A stretch of DNA of 64,000 nucleotides, from NCBI GenBank assembly GCA_963747535.1, contig CAVVFX010000002.1:310001-374000 (forward strand), given 5' to 3'. The translations under genes were made by a program, and so were the position numbers. A model generated the notes under the pieces. That model made no database searches, was not told the DNA's origin, and worked only from the letters and a program-made list of their open reading frames with translations. Positions within the stretch are counted from its first letter, which is position 1. Each line of letters begins with the position of its first letter. The stretch comes from CAVVFX01 sp963747535. GTDB lineage: Bacteria; Acidobacteriota; Terriglobia; Bryobacterales; Bryobacteraceae. Positions 8,793 through 17,139 of this stretch are shown here, piece by piece.

Positions 8793-10123
8793 AAGCTCTC
8801 CCCCGCCGGACCTTCCTTCGAGGTCTGGGCGCTTCCATTGCGCTGCCTTTTCTCGATGCCATGGTTCCGGCGTTCGCCGCCGCCCATCGGGTCGCGCAAA
8901 CGCCCTCCCGATTGATGTTCGTTTATGCCCCCACCGGCGTGATCCCCAAGTATTGGTTTCCGGAAGCGACCGGGACGGACTTCGATTTTCCGCGAACCGT
9001 GAAGCCGCTCGAGAAATTTCGCGACGATGTTCTTTTTGTGAGCAACCTCGCTCACCACAATTCCCTTTCGCTCGGCGACGGTCCCGGCGATCATGCCCGC
9101 GCCGCGGCTACTTATTTGACGGGCATGCACATTAAGAAGACGGAGGGCGCCGATCTGCGCGACGGGATCTCGGTCGATCAGATTGCCGCGCGCAAATTCG
9201 GCGCCGAGACACGGTTCCCGTCGCTCGAGCTGACTTGTGAAGACAGCCGGCAGGCAGGCGCGTGCGACAGTTATAGTTGCGCTTACCAGAACATGTCGTG
9301 GAAGTCCGAGACGCAGCCGCTGCCGCCCGAGATGAATCCGCGGCAGGTATTCGAGCGCTTGTTCGGCGATCTGGATGTAACGGCCGATCCCGCCGCGCGT
9401 GCTCGCCAGCAGGCTTATCGCCAGAGCATTCTCGACATCACGCTGCACGATACTGAGCGTCTCGAGAACCATCTGGGACCCACGGACAAACGCAAGCTTG
9501 ACGAGTATCTCACCTCGATCCGCGAAGTGGAGATCCGCATCCAGCGCACCGAAAAGGAAACTCCTCTTCCTCCCGGTTTTGAGAAACCCGCCGGCATTCC
9601 AACCACCTTCGCTGAACACGCCCAGCTCATGTTTTCCCTGGTGACGCTCGCGTTTCAGGCGGACCTGACGCGCGTCGCCACGTTCATGCTGGCGCGCGAG
9701 GGCGGAGTCCGTACCTATCCTGAAATCGGAGTGCCCGAAGCGCACCACTCGTGTACCCATCATCGCGGCGATCCGGTGCTGATCGAGAAGGTGGCCAAGA
9801 TCAGCGATTACCACGCACAGCAATTCGCCTGGTTCGTCGGGAAACTCAAGTCGACCCGGGACGGCGACGGGACGTTGTTGGATCATTCCGCGGTTACTTA
9901 CGGCGCTGCGCTTGGCGACCCGAATGTCCACGACCACATTCATCTGCCCACCCTGATCGCGGGCCGCGCGCACGGACAGATCAAGCCCGGACGACATATC
10001 AGGTATACCGAGGGAACGCCGATGTCCAACCTGCATCTCTCGCTGCTTGACCTGGCGGGAGTGCCTACCGAGAAGTTAGGCGACGCCACCGGCAAGTTGG
10101 ATCACATCACTGATTTGACGTAA
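8789..10123 (+). CDS. DUF1552 family protein, Tat-exported
   Basis: The start ATG overlaps the stop of the DUF1592 gene. The N-terminus carries a twin-arginine signal (RRTFLRGLGASIALPF) followed by a hydrophobic stretch and an alanine-rich cleavage region. Export of a folded, probably cofactor- or metal-bearing protein is therefore predicted. The 444-residue body shows the DUF1552 pattern: SRLMFVYAPTGV near the N-terminus, GPGDHARAAATYLTG, and a histidine-rich stretch HHSCTHHRGDPV. DUF1552 belongs to the alkaline-phosphatase-like/DUF1501 circle. The function is not known; coupling with the diheme DUF1592 protein suggests a periplasmic oxidoreductase or hydrolase complex. Confidence 0.9.
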   Translation: MKALPRRTFLRGLGASIALPFLDAMVPAFAAAHRVAQTPSRLMFVYAPTGVIPKYWFPEATGTDFDFPRTVKPLEKFRDDVLFVSNLAHHNSLSLGDGPGDHARAAATYLTGMHIKKTEGADLRDGISVDQIAARKFGAETRFPSLELTCEDSRQAGACDSYSCAYQNMSWKSETQPLPPEMNPRQVFERLFGDLDVTADPAARARQQAYRQSILDITLHDTERLENHLGPTDKRKLDEYLTSIREVEIRIQRTEKETPLPPGFEKPAGIPTTFAEHAQLMFSLVTLAFQADLTRVATFMLAREGGVRTYPEIGVPEAHHSCTHHRGDPVLIEKVAKISDYHAQQFAWFVGKLKSTRDGDGTLLDHSAVTYGAALGDPNVHDHIHLPTLIAGRAHGQIKPGRHIRYTEGTPMSNLHLSLLDLAGVPTEKLGDATGKLDHITDLT

Positions 10124-10155
10124 CACTGACTTATTAAGTCCGTTCTTCTCGCCCG

Positions 10156-10911
10156 CTACGCTAACAAGACTTCGACATCCTGAGCTCTCAGCATATCCTG
10201 ATACTCCTGCGCCAGGCCCGTATCCGACACGACGATGTCGGCCTCGGACAAGGGTGCCAGATGAATGACCGAGCCGCGTCCAAACTTGCTGTGGTCCGTG
10301 ACGACGATCAGCTTGCGGGCCGCCTGAATCATCTTTAACTCCGGACCCACAATCAACGTGTTACTGTTGCTGAATCCGGACTCCGTTACGCCGCCGATGC
10401 CCATGATCAGTACGTCGGCCGTGACACTCGCGAGCACCTGCTCACACAGCGGGCCCACTGTCGCGCGAAGCCGCGGATAAAGATATCCGCCGGTCAACGT
10501 GATCTCCACCTGGCGCGAATCGCCAAACACCTCGGCGATGGGCAACGAGTTGGTGATCACATGCAGAGACCTCCCGGCCAGTTGACGCGCGACCGCCGCA
10601 ACCGTCGATCCGCCGTCGAGAATCACCGTCTGGTTTTCCTGCACCAGGGCCGCGGCCACCGCGGCAATGCGCAGTTTCTCCGCGGCCAGGTGCTCGCTCT
10701 GCCACGCGAAGTCGAGCGCATGGTCCCGGGTCTGCATAGCCATCGCGCCGCCGTAAACACGCTTCAGAATGCCTTCGCTTTCCAGCCCGGCAAGGTCTCG
10801 CCGAATCGTGGACTCGGACGCATCCAGCGCCGTTTTGAGACGTTCCATGTCGAGGAATTCCTCGGCCTCCAGCATCTCCCGGATTTTTCTTTGGCGGACG
10901 GCGCCATTCAT
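10156..10911 (-). CDS. DeoR family transcriptional regulator of the BMC locus
   Basis: The 251-residue protein has an N-terminal winged helix with the DeoR signature (ASESTIRRDLAGLESEGILKRVYGGAM, residues about 30-56). A C-terminal DeoRC sugar-phosphate sensor follows, with the ILDGGSTVAAVARQL and ITNSLPIAEVF segments. DeoR proteins usually repress sugar catabolic operons and respond to a phosphorylated sugar; fuculose- or rhamnulose-1-phosphate would fit here. It is the last gene of the minus arm, 16 bp after the class II aldolase, so it probably controls its own operon. No operator was proven, though the divergent promoter region at 17110-17159 is the obvious target. Confidence 0.9.
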   Translation of the reverse strand: MNGAVRQRKIREMLEAEEFLDMERLKTALDASESTIRRDLAGLESEGILKRVYGGAMAMQTRDHALDFAWQSEHLAAEKLRIAAVAAALVQENQTVILDGGSTVAAVARQLAGRSLHVITNSLPIAEVFGDSRQVEITLTGGYLYPRLRATVGPLCEQVLASVTADVLIMGIGGVTESGFSNSNTLIVGPELKMIQAARKLIVVTDHSKFGRGSVIHLAPLSEADIVVSDTGLAQEYQDMLRAQDVEVLLA

Positions 10912-10927
10912 GGGAAGTGCCTCGCGC

Positions 10928-11998
10928 CTAGGTTTTCGGCTTGTTGGTCAGCGCCGCCATCACCGCATCGGTTACGGACCTCACGATGGCGTCGACATCC
11001 TCCGCGTTGGGTGCATCGGAAGGTCCGCCAGATCCGGGATGCGGCGCGATCGCGATCGCGCCAACAGGTTCGGGCATGTCGCACAACTGGCACTCATGCA
11101 TACCGTGGCGAGCGTCGGGGAGGCCGAGTTTCTGCTTGATATCCAGCAGATCCTGTGTTTTATCAGGCGGGATGAAGGTGATCGGAGAACCCAGCTGGCT
11201 GGCGATCATGAGTGTCCAGCAATAGGTCTCGAGCACCTCGGCGTACCATTCGGCGTGCGTGACAGTATCGGCCCAGCACACGATGCCGTGATTCGACAGC
11301 AAAATCGTGTTATGGCTCTTGGCGAACGGAATCACGGTCTCGGCAAACTTCTTGGTGCCAGGCGTCTCGTAAGGAGACACTGCGACGCGGCCTACGAAAA
11401 CCTCGAACTCCGGAATAATACACGTCGGCGGAACGCGCCCGGTGATCGCGTAGGCGGTGGCATGGGGCGGATGACAGTGGACCACGCCCTTGGCCTCGGG
11501 AACGGCTTTGTAGATCTCGAGGTGCAGCAGAATCTCGCTGGTTCGCGCACGTTCGCCCGCCAGTTGATTGCCGTCCAGGTCGACCAGCGACATATCCTCG
11601 GGCTTCAGATCGGATTTGCTGACCAGTGTGGGCGTGCAGAGGACCGCTTCATCGGTCAGGCGGTACGAGATGTTGCCGCCGTTACCATCCACATACGAAC
11701 GATGCCAGAGCTTTTTTCCGACTGCACAGATCTCGTCCTTGATCTTCTTCGCTTCGGGGGAATTGAGCAACGCTTCCCACTTCGATTTGTTCGTCGGCCC
11801 CGCACCCGTCGGAGCAGCAGCGGCACCCGGCGCGGTGCAGATCGTAATTTCAATACCCGCGCTGGTAGCGGCATCGCGCGCCGACGGCGTGATCACGGCA
11901 CCCGGTCGAAGCACGACGGACTTGGCGCCGCTCTTCGCCGCGGCCGCAATATCCATTGCCGCAATGACTTTAAATTCGGTTAAATCAAAGCTGCTCAT
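10928..11998 (-). CDS. BMC-associated class II aldolase (fuculose/rhamnulose-1-phosphate aldolase-like)
   Basis: The protein has 356 residues, longer than the ~215 of FucA. The aldolase core runs from about residue 80 to 300. The catalytic glutamate fits E155 (TSEILLHLEIY), zinc ligands are in HCHPPH (174-179), and a third histidine is in LLSNHGIVCW. It carries an extra N-terminal block (residues 1-55) with the ITPSARDAA motif seen in several BMC enzymes, then an Ala/Pro linker. The C-terminus has an amphipathic helix (DVDAIVRSVTDAVMAALTNK) that looks like an encapsulation peptide. The expected reaction is cleavage of a ketose-1-phosphate to dihydroxyacetone phosphate and lactaldehyde inside the shell. 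It overlaps the preceding BMC-P gene by 4 bp. Confidence 0.88.
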   Translation of the reverse strand: MSSFDLTEFKVIAAMDIAAAAKSGAKSVVLRPGAVITPSARDAATSAGIEITICTAPGAAAAPTGAGPTNKSKWEALLNSPEAKKIKDEICAVGKKLWHRSYVDGNGGNISYRLTDEAVLCTPTLVSKSDLKPEDMSLVDLDGNQLAGERARTSEILLHLEIYKAVPEAKGVVHCHPPHATAYAITGRVPPTCIIPEFEVFVGRVAVSPYETPGTKKFAETVIPFAKSHNTILLSNHGIVCWADTVTHAEWYAEVLETYCWTLMIASQLGSPITFIPPDKTQDLLDIKQKLGLPDARHGMHECQLCDMPEPVGAIAIAPHPGSGGPSDAPNAEDVDAIVRSVTDAVMAALTNKPKT

Positions 11999-12303
11999 GA
12001 GTTCCCCTTAACGGCTGGCGGCTGATAATCCAGATTGTTTACAATCAGCGCACAGTACGCGTCCACCGGCACTTGCTTCGGCCAATACGGATTGGCCGCT
12101 TCGCCGCCTTCACTAAATGCGATCAGCTGACCGATTCCCGGTCCGAGATGATCCGCCACGATCAACGCTTTGCCGCCGCCGCTGCCATCGTTCTTCGACA
12201 AATTTTCCGCGGTCACCGGCTCCACTATCAACATACGGATGCCTGCTAATTCCGGTATCGCCGCGCTCAGCACTACCGTTCCACGCACCACGCCGATCCT
12301 CAC
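11995..12303 (-). CDS. BMC-P (EutN/CcmL) vertex protein 1
   Basis: A pentameric shell-vertex protein of 102 residues. The GTG start at 12303 is chosen because it overlaps the stop of the upstream BMC-P gene (GTGA) and opens the fold cleanly (RIGVVRGTVVLS). Longer in-frame extensions have no support. Family features are the short OB-like barrel, the KALIVADHLGPGIGQLIAF core, and the terminal DAYCALIVNNLDY. Its stop overlaps the aldolase ATG. Together with two other BMC-P genes it would close the twelve vertices of the polyhedral shell. Confidence 0.9.
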   Translation of the reverse strand: MRIGVVRGTVVLSAAIPELAGIRMLIVEPVTAENLSKNDGSGGGKALIVADHLGPGIGQLIAFSEGGEAANPYWPKQVPVDAYCALIVNNLDYQPPAVKGNS

Positions 12304-12572
12304 ACGGCCTGTCCTGCCACGTAGTCCACCAGGCCCACCACGGTCAATCGCGCCGGACAATTGTTCCCGCGTAACTTTCGTTGAATGTCACCGTCGGTCG
12401 AAACCAGCACCACGCCCCCGCGCGAAGCGCCTAGAGTATCGAGCATAACCAGCGGCTCTCCGCTGGCAGCGCCACTCCCTTCGAGGCGCTGTCCAATCAG
12501 CAGACGCGCTCCCGACAGGGTCTCGTGCTTGACCGTCGAGGTCAGGGTCCCGTCGATGCGCGCTAAAAACAT
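12300..12572 (-). CDS. BMC-P (EutN/CcmL) vertex protein 2
   Basis: The ATG at 12572 gives a 90-residue BMC-P protein (FLARIDGTLTSTVKHETLSG ... VGLVDYVAGQAV). Extending the frame upstream would run into the R1 repeat, which is not protein-like. The family pattern is clear: an N-terminal strand ending in a basic/threonine turn, a GEPLVMLDTLGASRGGVVLVSTDG middle and a short C-terminal strand. It is translationally coupled to BMC-P 1 by a GTGA overlap. It is separated from the aldehyde dehydrogenase by 85 bp that contain an R1 hairpin, an unusual gap in an otherwise packed operon. Confidence 0.88.
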   Translation of the reverse strand: MFLARIDGTLTSTVKHETLSGARLLIGQRLEGSGAASGEPLVMLDTLGASRGGVVLVSTDGDIQRKLRGNNCPARLTVVGLVDYVAGQAV

Positions 12573-12593
12573 TGCTTCAGTCTGTGCAGCACT

Positions 12594-12645
12594 GCCGTAC
12601 GGCAGACCATCGCTTTGTGTGGTCTGTTCGGCTGCGCAGCAGCCG
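12594..12645 (+). repeat. R1 hairpin repeat, copy 3, inside the BMC operon
   Basis: Arms GCAGACCA (12602-12609) and TGGTCTGT (12620-12627); the outer pair is G-U when the plus strand is read as RNA. The second stem-loop CGGCTGC-GCA-GCAGCCG is perfect. It lies between aldehyde dehydrogenase and BMC-P 2, antisense to the operon. Confidence 0.85.
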
Positions 12646-12657
12646 TTTCGGTATCCA

Positions 12658-14103
12658 TCAGATAATCCGATACCCACCGCCGCCCACCGTCAATTGTCGC
12701 TCGCGCGTAAACGTCAGCGGAGTGGTGACCCCTTCACCGGTCGGAGTCGCGATGCTGAAACTCAGATAACCCGCACCTTCGCCGCCCAGCGCGGCCACGC
12801 AAGGCGCATTGTGGACAAACAGCGTGGTATTCATCGCGCGGGCCATCTTCGTAACGTTGTCGATATTGCGCGAGTGGATCATGGCGGTATGCCGGTAGCC
12901 GTGCTCGGCCTTTACCGATTCGCGAATCGCAGCGTCGATGCAGCCGACCCGCACCATCGGAACGAACGGCATCATCTGTTCTTCGACGACGAAAGCATGG
13001 TCCGCCGTGGTCTCGCCAAAGAGCAGATCGGTTCCCGCAGGTACCCTGACACCCGCCGCAGCCGCCAGGACCGATACGTCCTTGCCGATCAAGTCGCGCT
13101 TCAAATGGCCGTGACCGCAGCCTCCGCTATATTCGCCCTTAAACTCGAACGAAGCCTTGGTGAGCCGGTCGATCGCCGCCGCATCCAGTTCGAACGCTCC
13201 CGCCTTTTTCATCGCCGTCTTGAACGCATCCGCCACCGACTTGACGACGAAAATTTCTTTCTCGCCGATACATAGCAGATTATTGTCGAACGATCCGCCC
13301 AGAATGATATCCCGCGCAGCCCTATCCAGGTCAGCCGTCTCGTCGACCACGACCGGAGGATTTCCCGGACCTGCGGCGATCACCCGTTTGCCATGCTTGC
13401 CCGCAGCCCGTACCACCGCCGGCCCCCCGGTTACGCACAGCAGTGCAATTCCAGGATGCTTGAAGATCTCTTCCGCCGAGCGGATACTCGGCTCCCGCAC
13501 AGTGGTCAGCGCGTCGGTGATTCCCAGTTGCTTCCGAATCTCGCGATTGAAAACCTGCAGCGCATAACATGCCGCTTTGGCGCCCACGGGATGCGGGCTG
13601 AAGACTGCCGTGTTGCCCGCGGCGATTACGTTGATCGCATTGCTCGCCATCGTGGGGATCGGGTGCGTGGCGGGCAATACCATGCCGATGACACCCCACG
13701 GCGCGCGCTCGATCAGGCACATACCCCACTTATCGGTCCGTGCATCGGACCGCATCGCTTCAACGCCCAGCACGTTCTTGACGATTTCAAGTTTTTGAAG
13801 CTTGTGATCCAACCGGCCGAGACCGGTTTCATCGAGCTCCAGTTTGCCGAATTCTTGCTTACGGCTTTCGCACAGCCCTCGAATGATCGAGATGATGCGT
13901 CCACGATCTTCCAGGCTGAGTGCCTCGACCTTCTTCTGCGCTTCCGTGGCTGCCTTCACAGCATCGTCCACTGTTTCGAAAACGCCGTCCGTGCCGGTGG
14001 CCGGGACGGGCTGTTCCGCCGCCGCGCCGCCGTTCCTATTCGCTTGCAGCCGTGCGACCACTTCTTTCGCGATCTCGGCGACCATTTGTTCCCGATTGAA
14101 CAT
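12658..14103 (-). CDS. CoA-acylating aldehyde dehydrogenase (PduP/EutE-like) of the BMC
   Basis: The 481-residue enzyme starts at 14103, where the ATG shares a base with the stop of the upstream BMC-P gene (TAATG). Residues 1-25 form a predicted encapsulation helix (MFNREQMVAEIAKEVVARLQ), followed by a Gly/Ala/Pro linker. The dehydrogenase fold then follows, with the nucleotide-site pattern GPGNPPVVVDETADLD and the catalytic cysteine in NNLLCIGEKE. It should oxidise lactaldehyde (or propionaldehyde/acetaldehyde) with NAD and CoA to acyl-CoA inside the shell. It acts before PduL and acetate kinase, both encoded upstream in the same operon. The C-terminus ends in a glycine-rich GGGGYRII. Confidence 0.92.
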   Translation of the reverse strand: MFNREQMVAEIAKEVVARLQANRNGGAAAEQPVPATGTDGVFETVDDAVKAATEAQKKVEALSLEDRGRIISIIRGLCESRKQEFGKLELDETGLGRLDHKLQKLEIVKNVLGVEAMRSDARTDKWGMCLIERAPWGVIGMVLPATHPIPTMASNAINVIAAGNTAVFSPHPVGAKAACYALQVFNREIRKQLGITDALTTVREPSIRSAEEIFKHPGIALLCVTGGPAVVRAAGKHGKRVIAAGPGNPPVVVDETADLDRAARDIILGGSFDNNLLCIGEKEIFVVKSVADAFKTAMKKAGAFELDAAAIDRLTKASFEFKGEYSGGCGHGHLKRDLIGKDVSVLAAAAGVRVPAGTDLLFGETTADHAFVVEEQMMPFVPMVRVGCIDAAIRESVKAEHGYRHTAMIHSRNIDNVTKMARAMNTTLFVHNAPCVAALGGEGAGYLSFSIATPTGEGVTTPLTFTRERQLTVGGGGYRII

Positions 14104-14399
14104 TACGGTTTCTCCACCACTTTCCCTTCCACCTCGACCGTATCCACAATGCCGATGATCACCGCGTCCACAGGTGCGCCCTTGGTCGTAGTGGTCAGCC
14201 GCGCGGAACTCCCTTGAGTGAACAGCACGCATTCACCCTCGCCCGCACCGACGCTGTCCACGGCAACAATCGAACTGCCGGACTGCACCAGCTTCTGCTC
14301 CTTGTTGATGTACGGCTGGATGAGCAACAACTTCATCCCCTGAAACTCAGGAGCCTTTTGCGAAGCCACAACGCTGCCGATGACCTTGGCCAGAAACAT
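14103..14399 (-). CDS. BMC-P (EutN/CcmL) vertex protein 3
   Basis: A 98-residue pentamer-type shell protein with the classical EutN/CcmL opening (MFLAKVIGSVVASQKAPEFQG), the KLLLIQPY strand and the GAGEGECVLFTQGSSAR turn. It is the most canonical of the three BMC-P proteins in this locus. The gene overlaps the aldehyde dehydrogenase by one base and lies 6 bp after the BMC-H gene, so it is in the same transcript. Three BMC-P genes in one locus is normal for PVM-type compartments. Confidence 0.92.
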   Translation of the reverse strand: MFLAKVIGSVVASQKAPEFQGMKLLLIQPYINKEQKLVQSGSSIVAVDSVGAGEGECVLFTQGSSARLTTTTKGAPVDAVIIGIVDTVEVEGKVVEKP

Positions 14400-14405
14400 G
14401 GCGAC

Positions 14406-14672
14406 CTACTTGGGCAGCACCGCGTTGAGCTCGTCGTGCGGACGCGGGATCACCTGCACGCTCACCACTTCGCCGATGCTGCGCGCAGCCGCGGCGCCTG
14501 CGTCCACCGCCGCTTTCACGCTGGCGACATCGCCGGACACAAAGGCGGTGCACAACGCGCTCCCGACCTTTTTCCAACCCACGAACTCCACCTTCGCCGC
14601 TTTGAGCATGGCATCCGTCGCGCACACTAACGCGACCAAACCTCTGGTTTCAATCATTCCGATGCTTGGCAT
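14406..14672 (-). CDS. BMC-H hexameric shell protein
   Basis: An 88-residue BMC-H protein with the typical order: IGMIETRGLVALVCATDAML, KKVGSALCTAFVSGDVASVKAAVDAG, and the end VIPRPHDEL. A strong ribosome site (AGGAG, 8 bp upstream) precedes the ATG. The pore-lining segment is KVGSAL, giving a small uncharged pore. It is the only single-domain hexamer protein in the locus, so the facets must be built from it plus the two tandem-domain proteins. Confidence 0.95.
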   Translation of the reverse strand: MPSIGMIETRGLVALVCATDAMLKAAKVEFVGWKKVGSALCTAFVSGDVASVKAAVDAGAAAARSIGEVVSVQVIPRPHDELNAVLPK

Positions 14673-14683
14673 ATCTTTTCTCC

Positions 14684-15262
14684 TTAACGCAGCATTCCTT
14701 CCATCAGACCGTCATGCGGACGCGCGATAATGTGCGCCGCGACCAGGTCGCCTGCGCGGCGAGCCGCTTCGGCACCCGCATCCACCGCGGCCTTGACGCT
14801 TCCCACATCGCCGCGAACCACCGCCGTGACATAACCGCCGCCGATTTCCACCAGCCGGACCAGGTCCACGCCTGCGGCCTTCACCATGGCGTCGCTGCCT
14901 TCAATCACGCCGACTAATCCGCGTGTCTCCAGCAGGCCGACCGCGTTGGCCGCATCTTTTTTAGCGTCTGCCGCTGGCGCCGCTTTCTTGGTCGCTGACT
15001 GGACGAACTTGTCCAGGTCGTCGTGCGGCCGGGGAATGACCTGGACGCATGAGACCTCGCCGACCCGCCGCGCAGCCGACGCGCCGACGTCGGTTGCAGC
15101 CTTCACCGCAGCCACATCGCCCTCGACGAAGGCCGTCACCAGGCCGCTGCCCACTGGAACCCATCCGGCGAACGTCACGTTAGCCGCCTTCAACATGGCA
15201 TCGGTCGCCTCGAACATGGCGACCAGCCCTTTCGTCTCGATCATTCCTAGCGCTTGCTTCAT
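14684..15262 (-). CDS. BMC-T tandem-domain shell protein (two canonical BMC domains)
   Basis: The 192-residue protein holds two BMC domains in direct order, roughly residues 3-88 and 108-192. An Ala/Lys-rich linker (ATKKAAPAADAKKDAA) joins them. Each half is close to an ordinary BMC-H, with LGMIETKGLVAMFEATDAML and VGLLETRGLVGVIEGSDAMV at the two starts and a PRPHD stretch ending each. It therefore looks like a fused hexamer protein that would form a trimer with pseudo-sixfold symmetry. It has its own ribosome site (AGGAG) and lies between BMC-H and PduL. The pore segments differ: VGSGLV in half one and IGGGYV in half two. Confidence 0.92.
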   Translation of the reverse strand: MKQALGMIETKGLVAMFEATDAMLKAANVTFAGWVPVGSGLVTAFVEGDVAAVKAATDVGASAARRVGEVSCVQVIPRPHDDLDKFVQSATKKAAPAADAKKDAANAVGLLETRGLVGVIEGSDAMVKAAGVDLVRLVEIGGGYVTAVVRGDVGSVKAAVDAGAEAARRAGDLVAAHIIARPHDGLMEGMLR

Positions 15263-15311
15263 GTTTCCCTTCTCTCCTGAACAAAGGCACAGACGGAAGT
15301 CTGTGTTACAG

Positions 15312-15998
15312 CTACTTGATCAATTCAAATTCCTTGGCGAGGTGCAGACCGCAGCCATTCGCCTCGTCGGTATCCATGTGGACATTCAGCCGCACCGTCG
15401 GATCCACGCGAACGTGCAGGCGGTTGAACGTCACGCCGGCTTCTCCGCCGACCCGCAGTTTCATGACGTCTTTGTGCTTCACGCGATAATACTCAGCGTC
15501 CGCGGGACTCATATGCACGTGGATCGCGGCGCGGATCACGCCCTCTTTCAGCTCCACGTTTCCCTTGGGGCCCATGACCAGGCAGCCGGGTGTGCCGTCA
15601 ATGTCCCCCGATATTCGGACTGGAACATCCGGAATCCCCAGGCTGATGATATCCGTAAACGCCAGCTCAATCTGCGACCGGTCGCGCAAGGGCCCGAGAA
15701 CCCGCAGGTTCGAAATCAGGCGGCTGCGCGGGCCCACGAGCGTGACCATTTCCTTCGCGGCATAATTTCCGGGCTGATAGAGAGGACGATCGACCGTCAA
15801 CTCGTGTCCCGCGCCGAAAAGCTTTTCGAGATCCGCTTTACACAGATGCATGTGGCGAGCCGACGCGTGCACCACCAACTGGTTAGGCGGCGCCTCACCG
15901 GCATGGTTGGAACTTGACCCGATGCGGTCGAGCACCACTCTCCTGACAATCTTTTCGACTTCCTCACGGCTGATCGTTGGTGTCGACGGCGGTGTCAT
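15312..15998 (-). CDS. pduL: PduL-type phosphate propanoyltransferase
   Basis: A protein of 228 residues with an N-terminal amphipathic helix typical of encapsulated enzymes (REEVEKIVRRVVLDRIG). The PduL body follows, with metal-binding histidines visible in ASARHMHL, AAIHVHMSPADAEYY and NVHMDTDEANG. These correspond to the dinuclear zinc site of the family. It converts acyl-CoA plus phosphate to acyl-phosphate and CoA, regenerating CoA inside the shell for the aldehyde dehydrogenase. The start overlaps the acetate kinase stop by 4 bp, consistent with coupled translation and handover of acyl-phosphate to the kinase. Confidence 0.95.
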   Translation of the reverse strand: MTPPSTPTISREEVEKIVRRVVLDRIGSSSNHAGEAPPNQLVVHASARHMHLCKADLEKLFGAGHELTVDRPLYQPGNYAAKEMVTLVGPRSRLISNLRVLGPLRDRSQIELAFTDIISLGIPDVPVRISGDIDGTPGCLVMGPKGNVELKEGVIRAAIHVHMSPADAEYYRVKHKDVMKLRVGGEAGVTFNRLHVRVDPTVRLNVHMDTDEANGCGLHLAKEFELIK

Positions 15999-17101
15999 CT
16001 ACTCAGCACCTCCAGCGCCGCGCGAGCCACAATACGCTCTTCATCGGCGGGAAACATCCAAACCTGTACTTTCGAATCGGGCGTTGACAGGCACGCTTCA
16101 CCCGACGCCGTACGATTGCGATCGACATCCAGCCGGATGCCGAGGATATCGAGTCCCTGGCAAATCCGCTCCCGAATGTCGGCGCCGTTTTCGCCGATTC
16201 CGCCCGTAAACGTCAGCACATCCAGTCCGCCGAGTGTCACGAAAAACGAGCCCATGTAATTGCGCACGGCCCGGATCAGCACGTCCAGCGCCAGGCGGCA
16301 CCGCGGATCTCCTTTCCCGCAGCCGTCATCAATATCGCGTACATCCCCACACGTGCCGCTCACGCCGGCGAGTCCAGACTCACACCCCAGAATCCGGGCC
16401 ATCTCGTCGACGCTCAGCGACTTCTTCTTCATCATGTACAAAACGGCGAATACATCCAGATCGCCGGTGCGATTATTGTGTGGCAGCCCGGATTGCGGCG
16501 ACATGCCGAAGCTGGTGTCCACGGCAACGCCATTGCGAATCGCTGCCATACTGGAGCTTCCGCCCAGGTGACACGATATATGCCGGATGTCGTCCTTCCC
16601 GGCCAGTTGACGCGCACGCTCGCTCGCCGCCCGATGGCTGGCGCCATGGAAACCATAGCGTCGGATGCCGTACTGTTCTTTCCACTCGAACGGGACCGAA
16701 TAGGTGAGCGCGGCATCGTCCAACTGATCGAAGAATGCGGTTTCCAGAAGCGCGACCAGCGGCGTCTCCGGCAGCGCCTTTTCGAAAGCCCGCATCGCGG
16801 CGATGTAGGGAGGATTGTGCGCCGGCGCGAAGAAGCTGAAGTCCTCCATCGCCGCCAGCAACTCATCGTCGACCAGCCGCGCGCCGCTCAATGGTCCCGC
16901 GAAAACGGCCTTGAAGGCCACGCAATCCAATTCACCGAGACCGCCGAGGCATTGCCGTATCGCCGAATCATAGTCGGGACAACTGCTGCCGGGTTGTCCG
17001 ATGCGCTCGACCATCCCTTGAGCGACTACAGTCATCGTGTCGGTGGTGAATAAGCGGTACTTGAACGAGGTACTGCCAATATTGGCAACCAGGATCTTCA
17101 T
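15995..17101 (-). CDS. Acetate/propionate kinase of the BMC locus
   Basis: The first gene of the minus arm, 368 residues, shorter than the ~400 of standard AckA. The N-terminal motif is NIGSTSFKYRLF, where the family has N-x-GSSSxK. The second motif YGFHGASHRAASERA and the third CHLGGSSSMAAIRNG, with SFGMSPQSGLPHNNRTGDLD, are all present, as is the late TFTGGIGENGADIRERI. It should transfer phosphate from the acyl-phosphate made by PduL to ADP, giving the ATP yield of the pathway in the cytosol. No encapsulation helix is seen. The promoter region shared with the plus arm lies immediately upstream. Confidence 0.92.
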   Translation of the reverse strand: MKILVANIGSTSFKYRLFTTDTMTVVAQGMVERIGQPGSSCPDYDSAIRQCLGGLGELDCVAFKAVFAGPLSGARLVDDELLAAMEDFSFFAPAHNPPYIAAMRAFEKALPETPLVALLETAFFDQLDDAALTYSVPFEWKEQYGIRRYGFHGASHRAASERARQLAGKDDIRHISCHLGGSSSMAAIRNGVAVDTSFGMSPQSGLPHNNRTGDLDVFAVLYMMKKKSLSVDEMARILGCESGLAGVSGTCGDVRDIDDGCGKGDPRCRLALDVLIRAVRNYMGSFFVTLGGLDVLTFTGGIGENGADIRERICQGLDILGIRLDVDRNRTASGEACLSTPDSKVQVWMFPADEERIVARAALEVLSR

Positions 17102-17109
17102 GGCGCGAG

Positions 17110-17139
17110 TTGACTATTCGTGTGAATGATAACTATAAT
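17110..17139 (+). promoter_or_regulatory. Sigma-70-like promoter for the pduS-like/pduT arm
   Basis: TTGACT (17110-17115), an 18-bp spacer and TATAAT (17134-17139) form a near-consensus promoter pointing at the gene that starts at 17199. This is the best promoter match noticed in the window. Confidence 0.6.
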
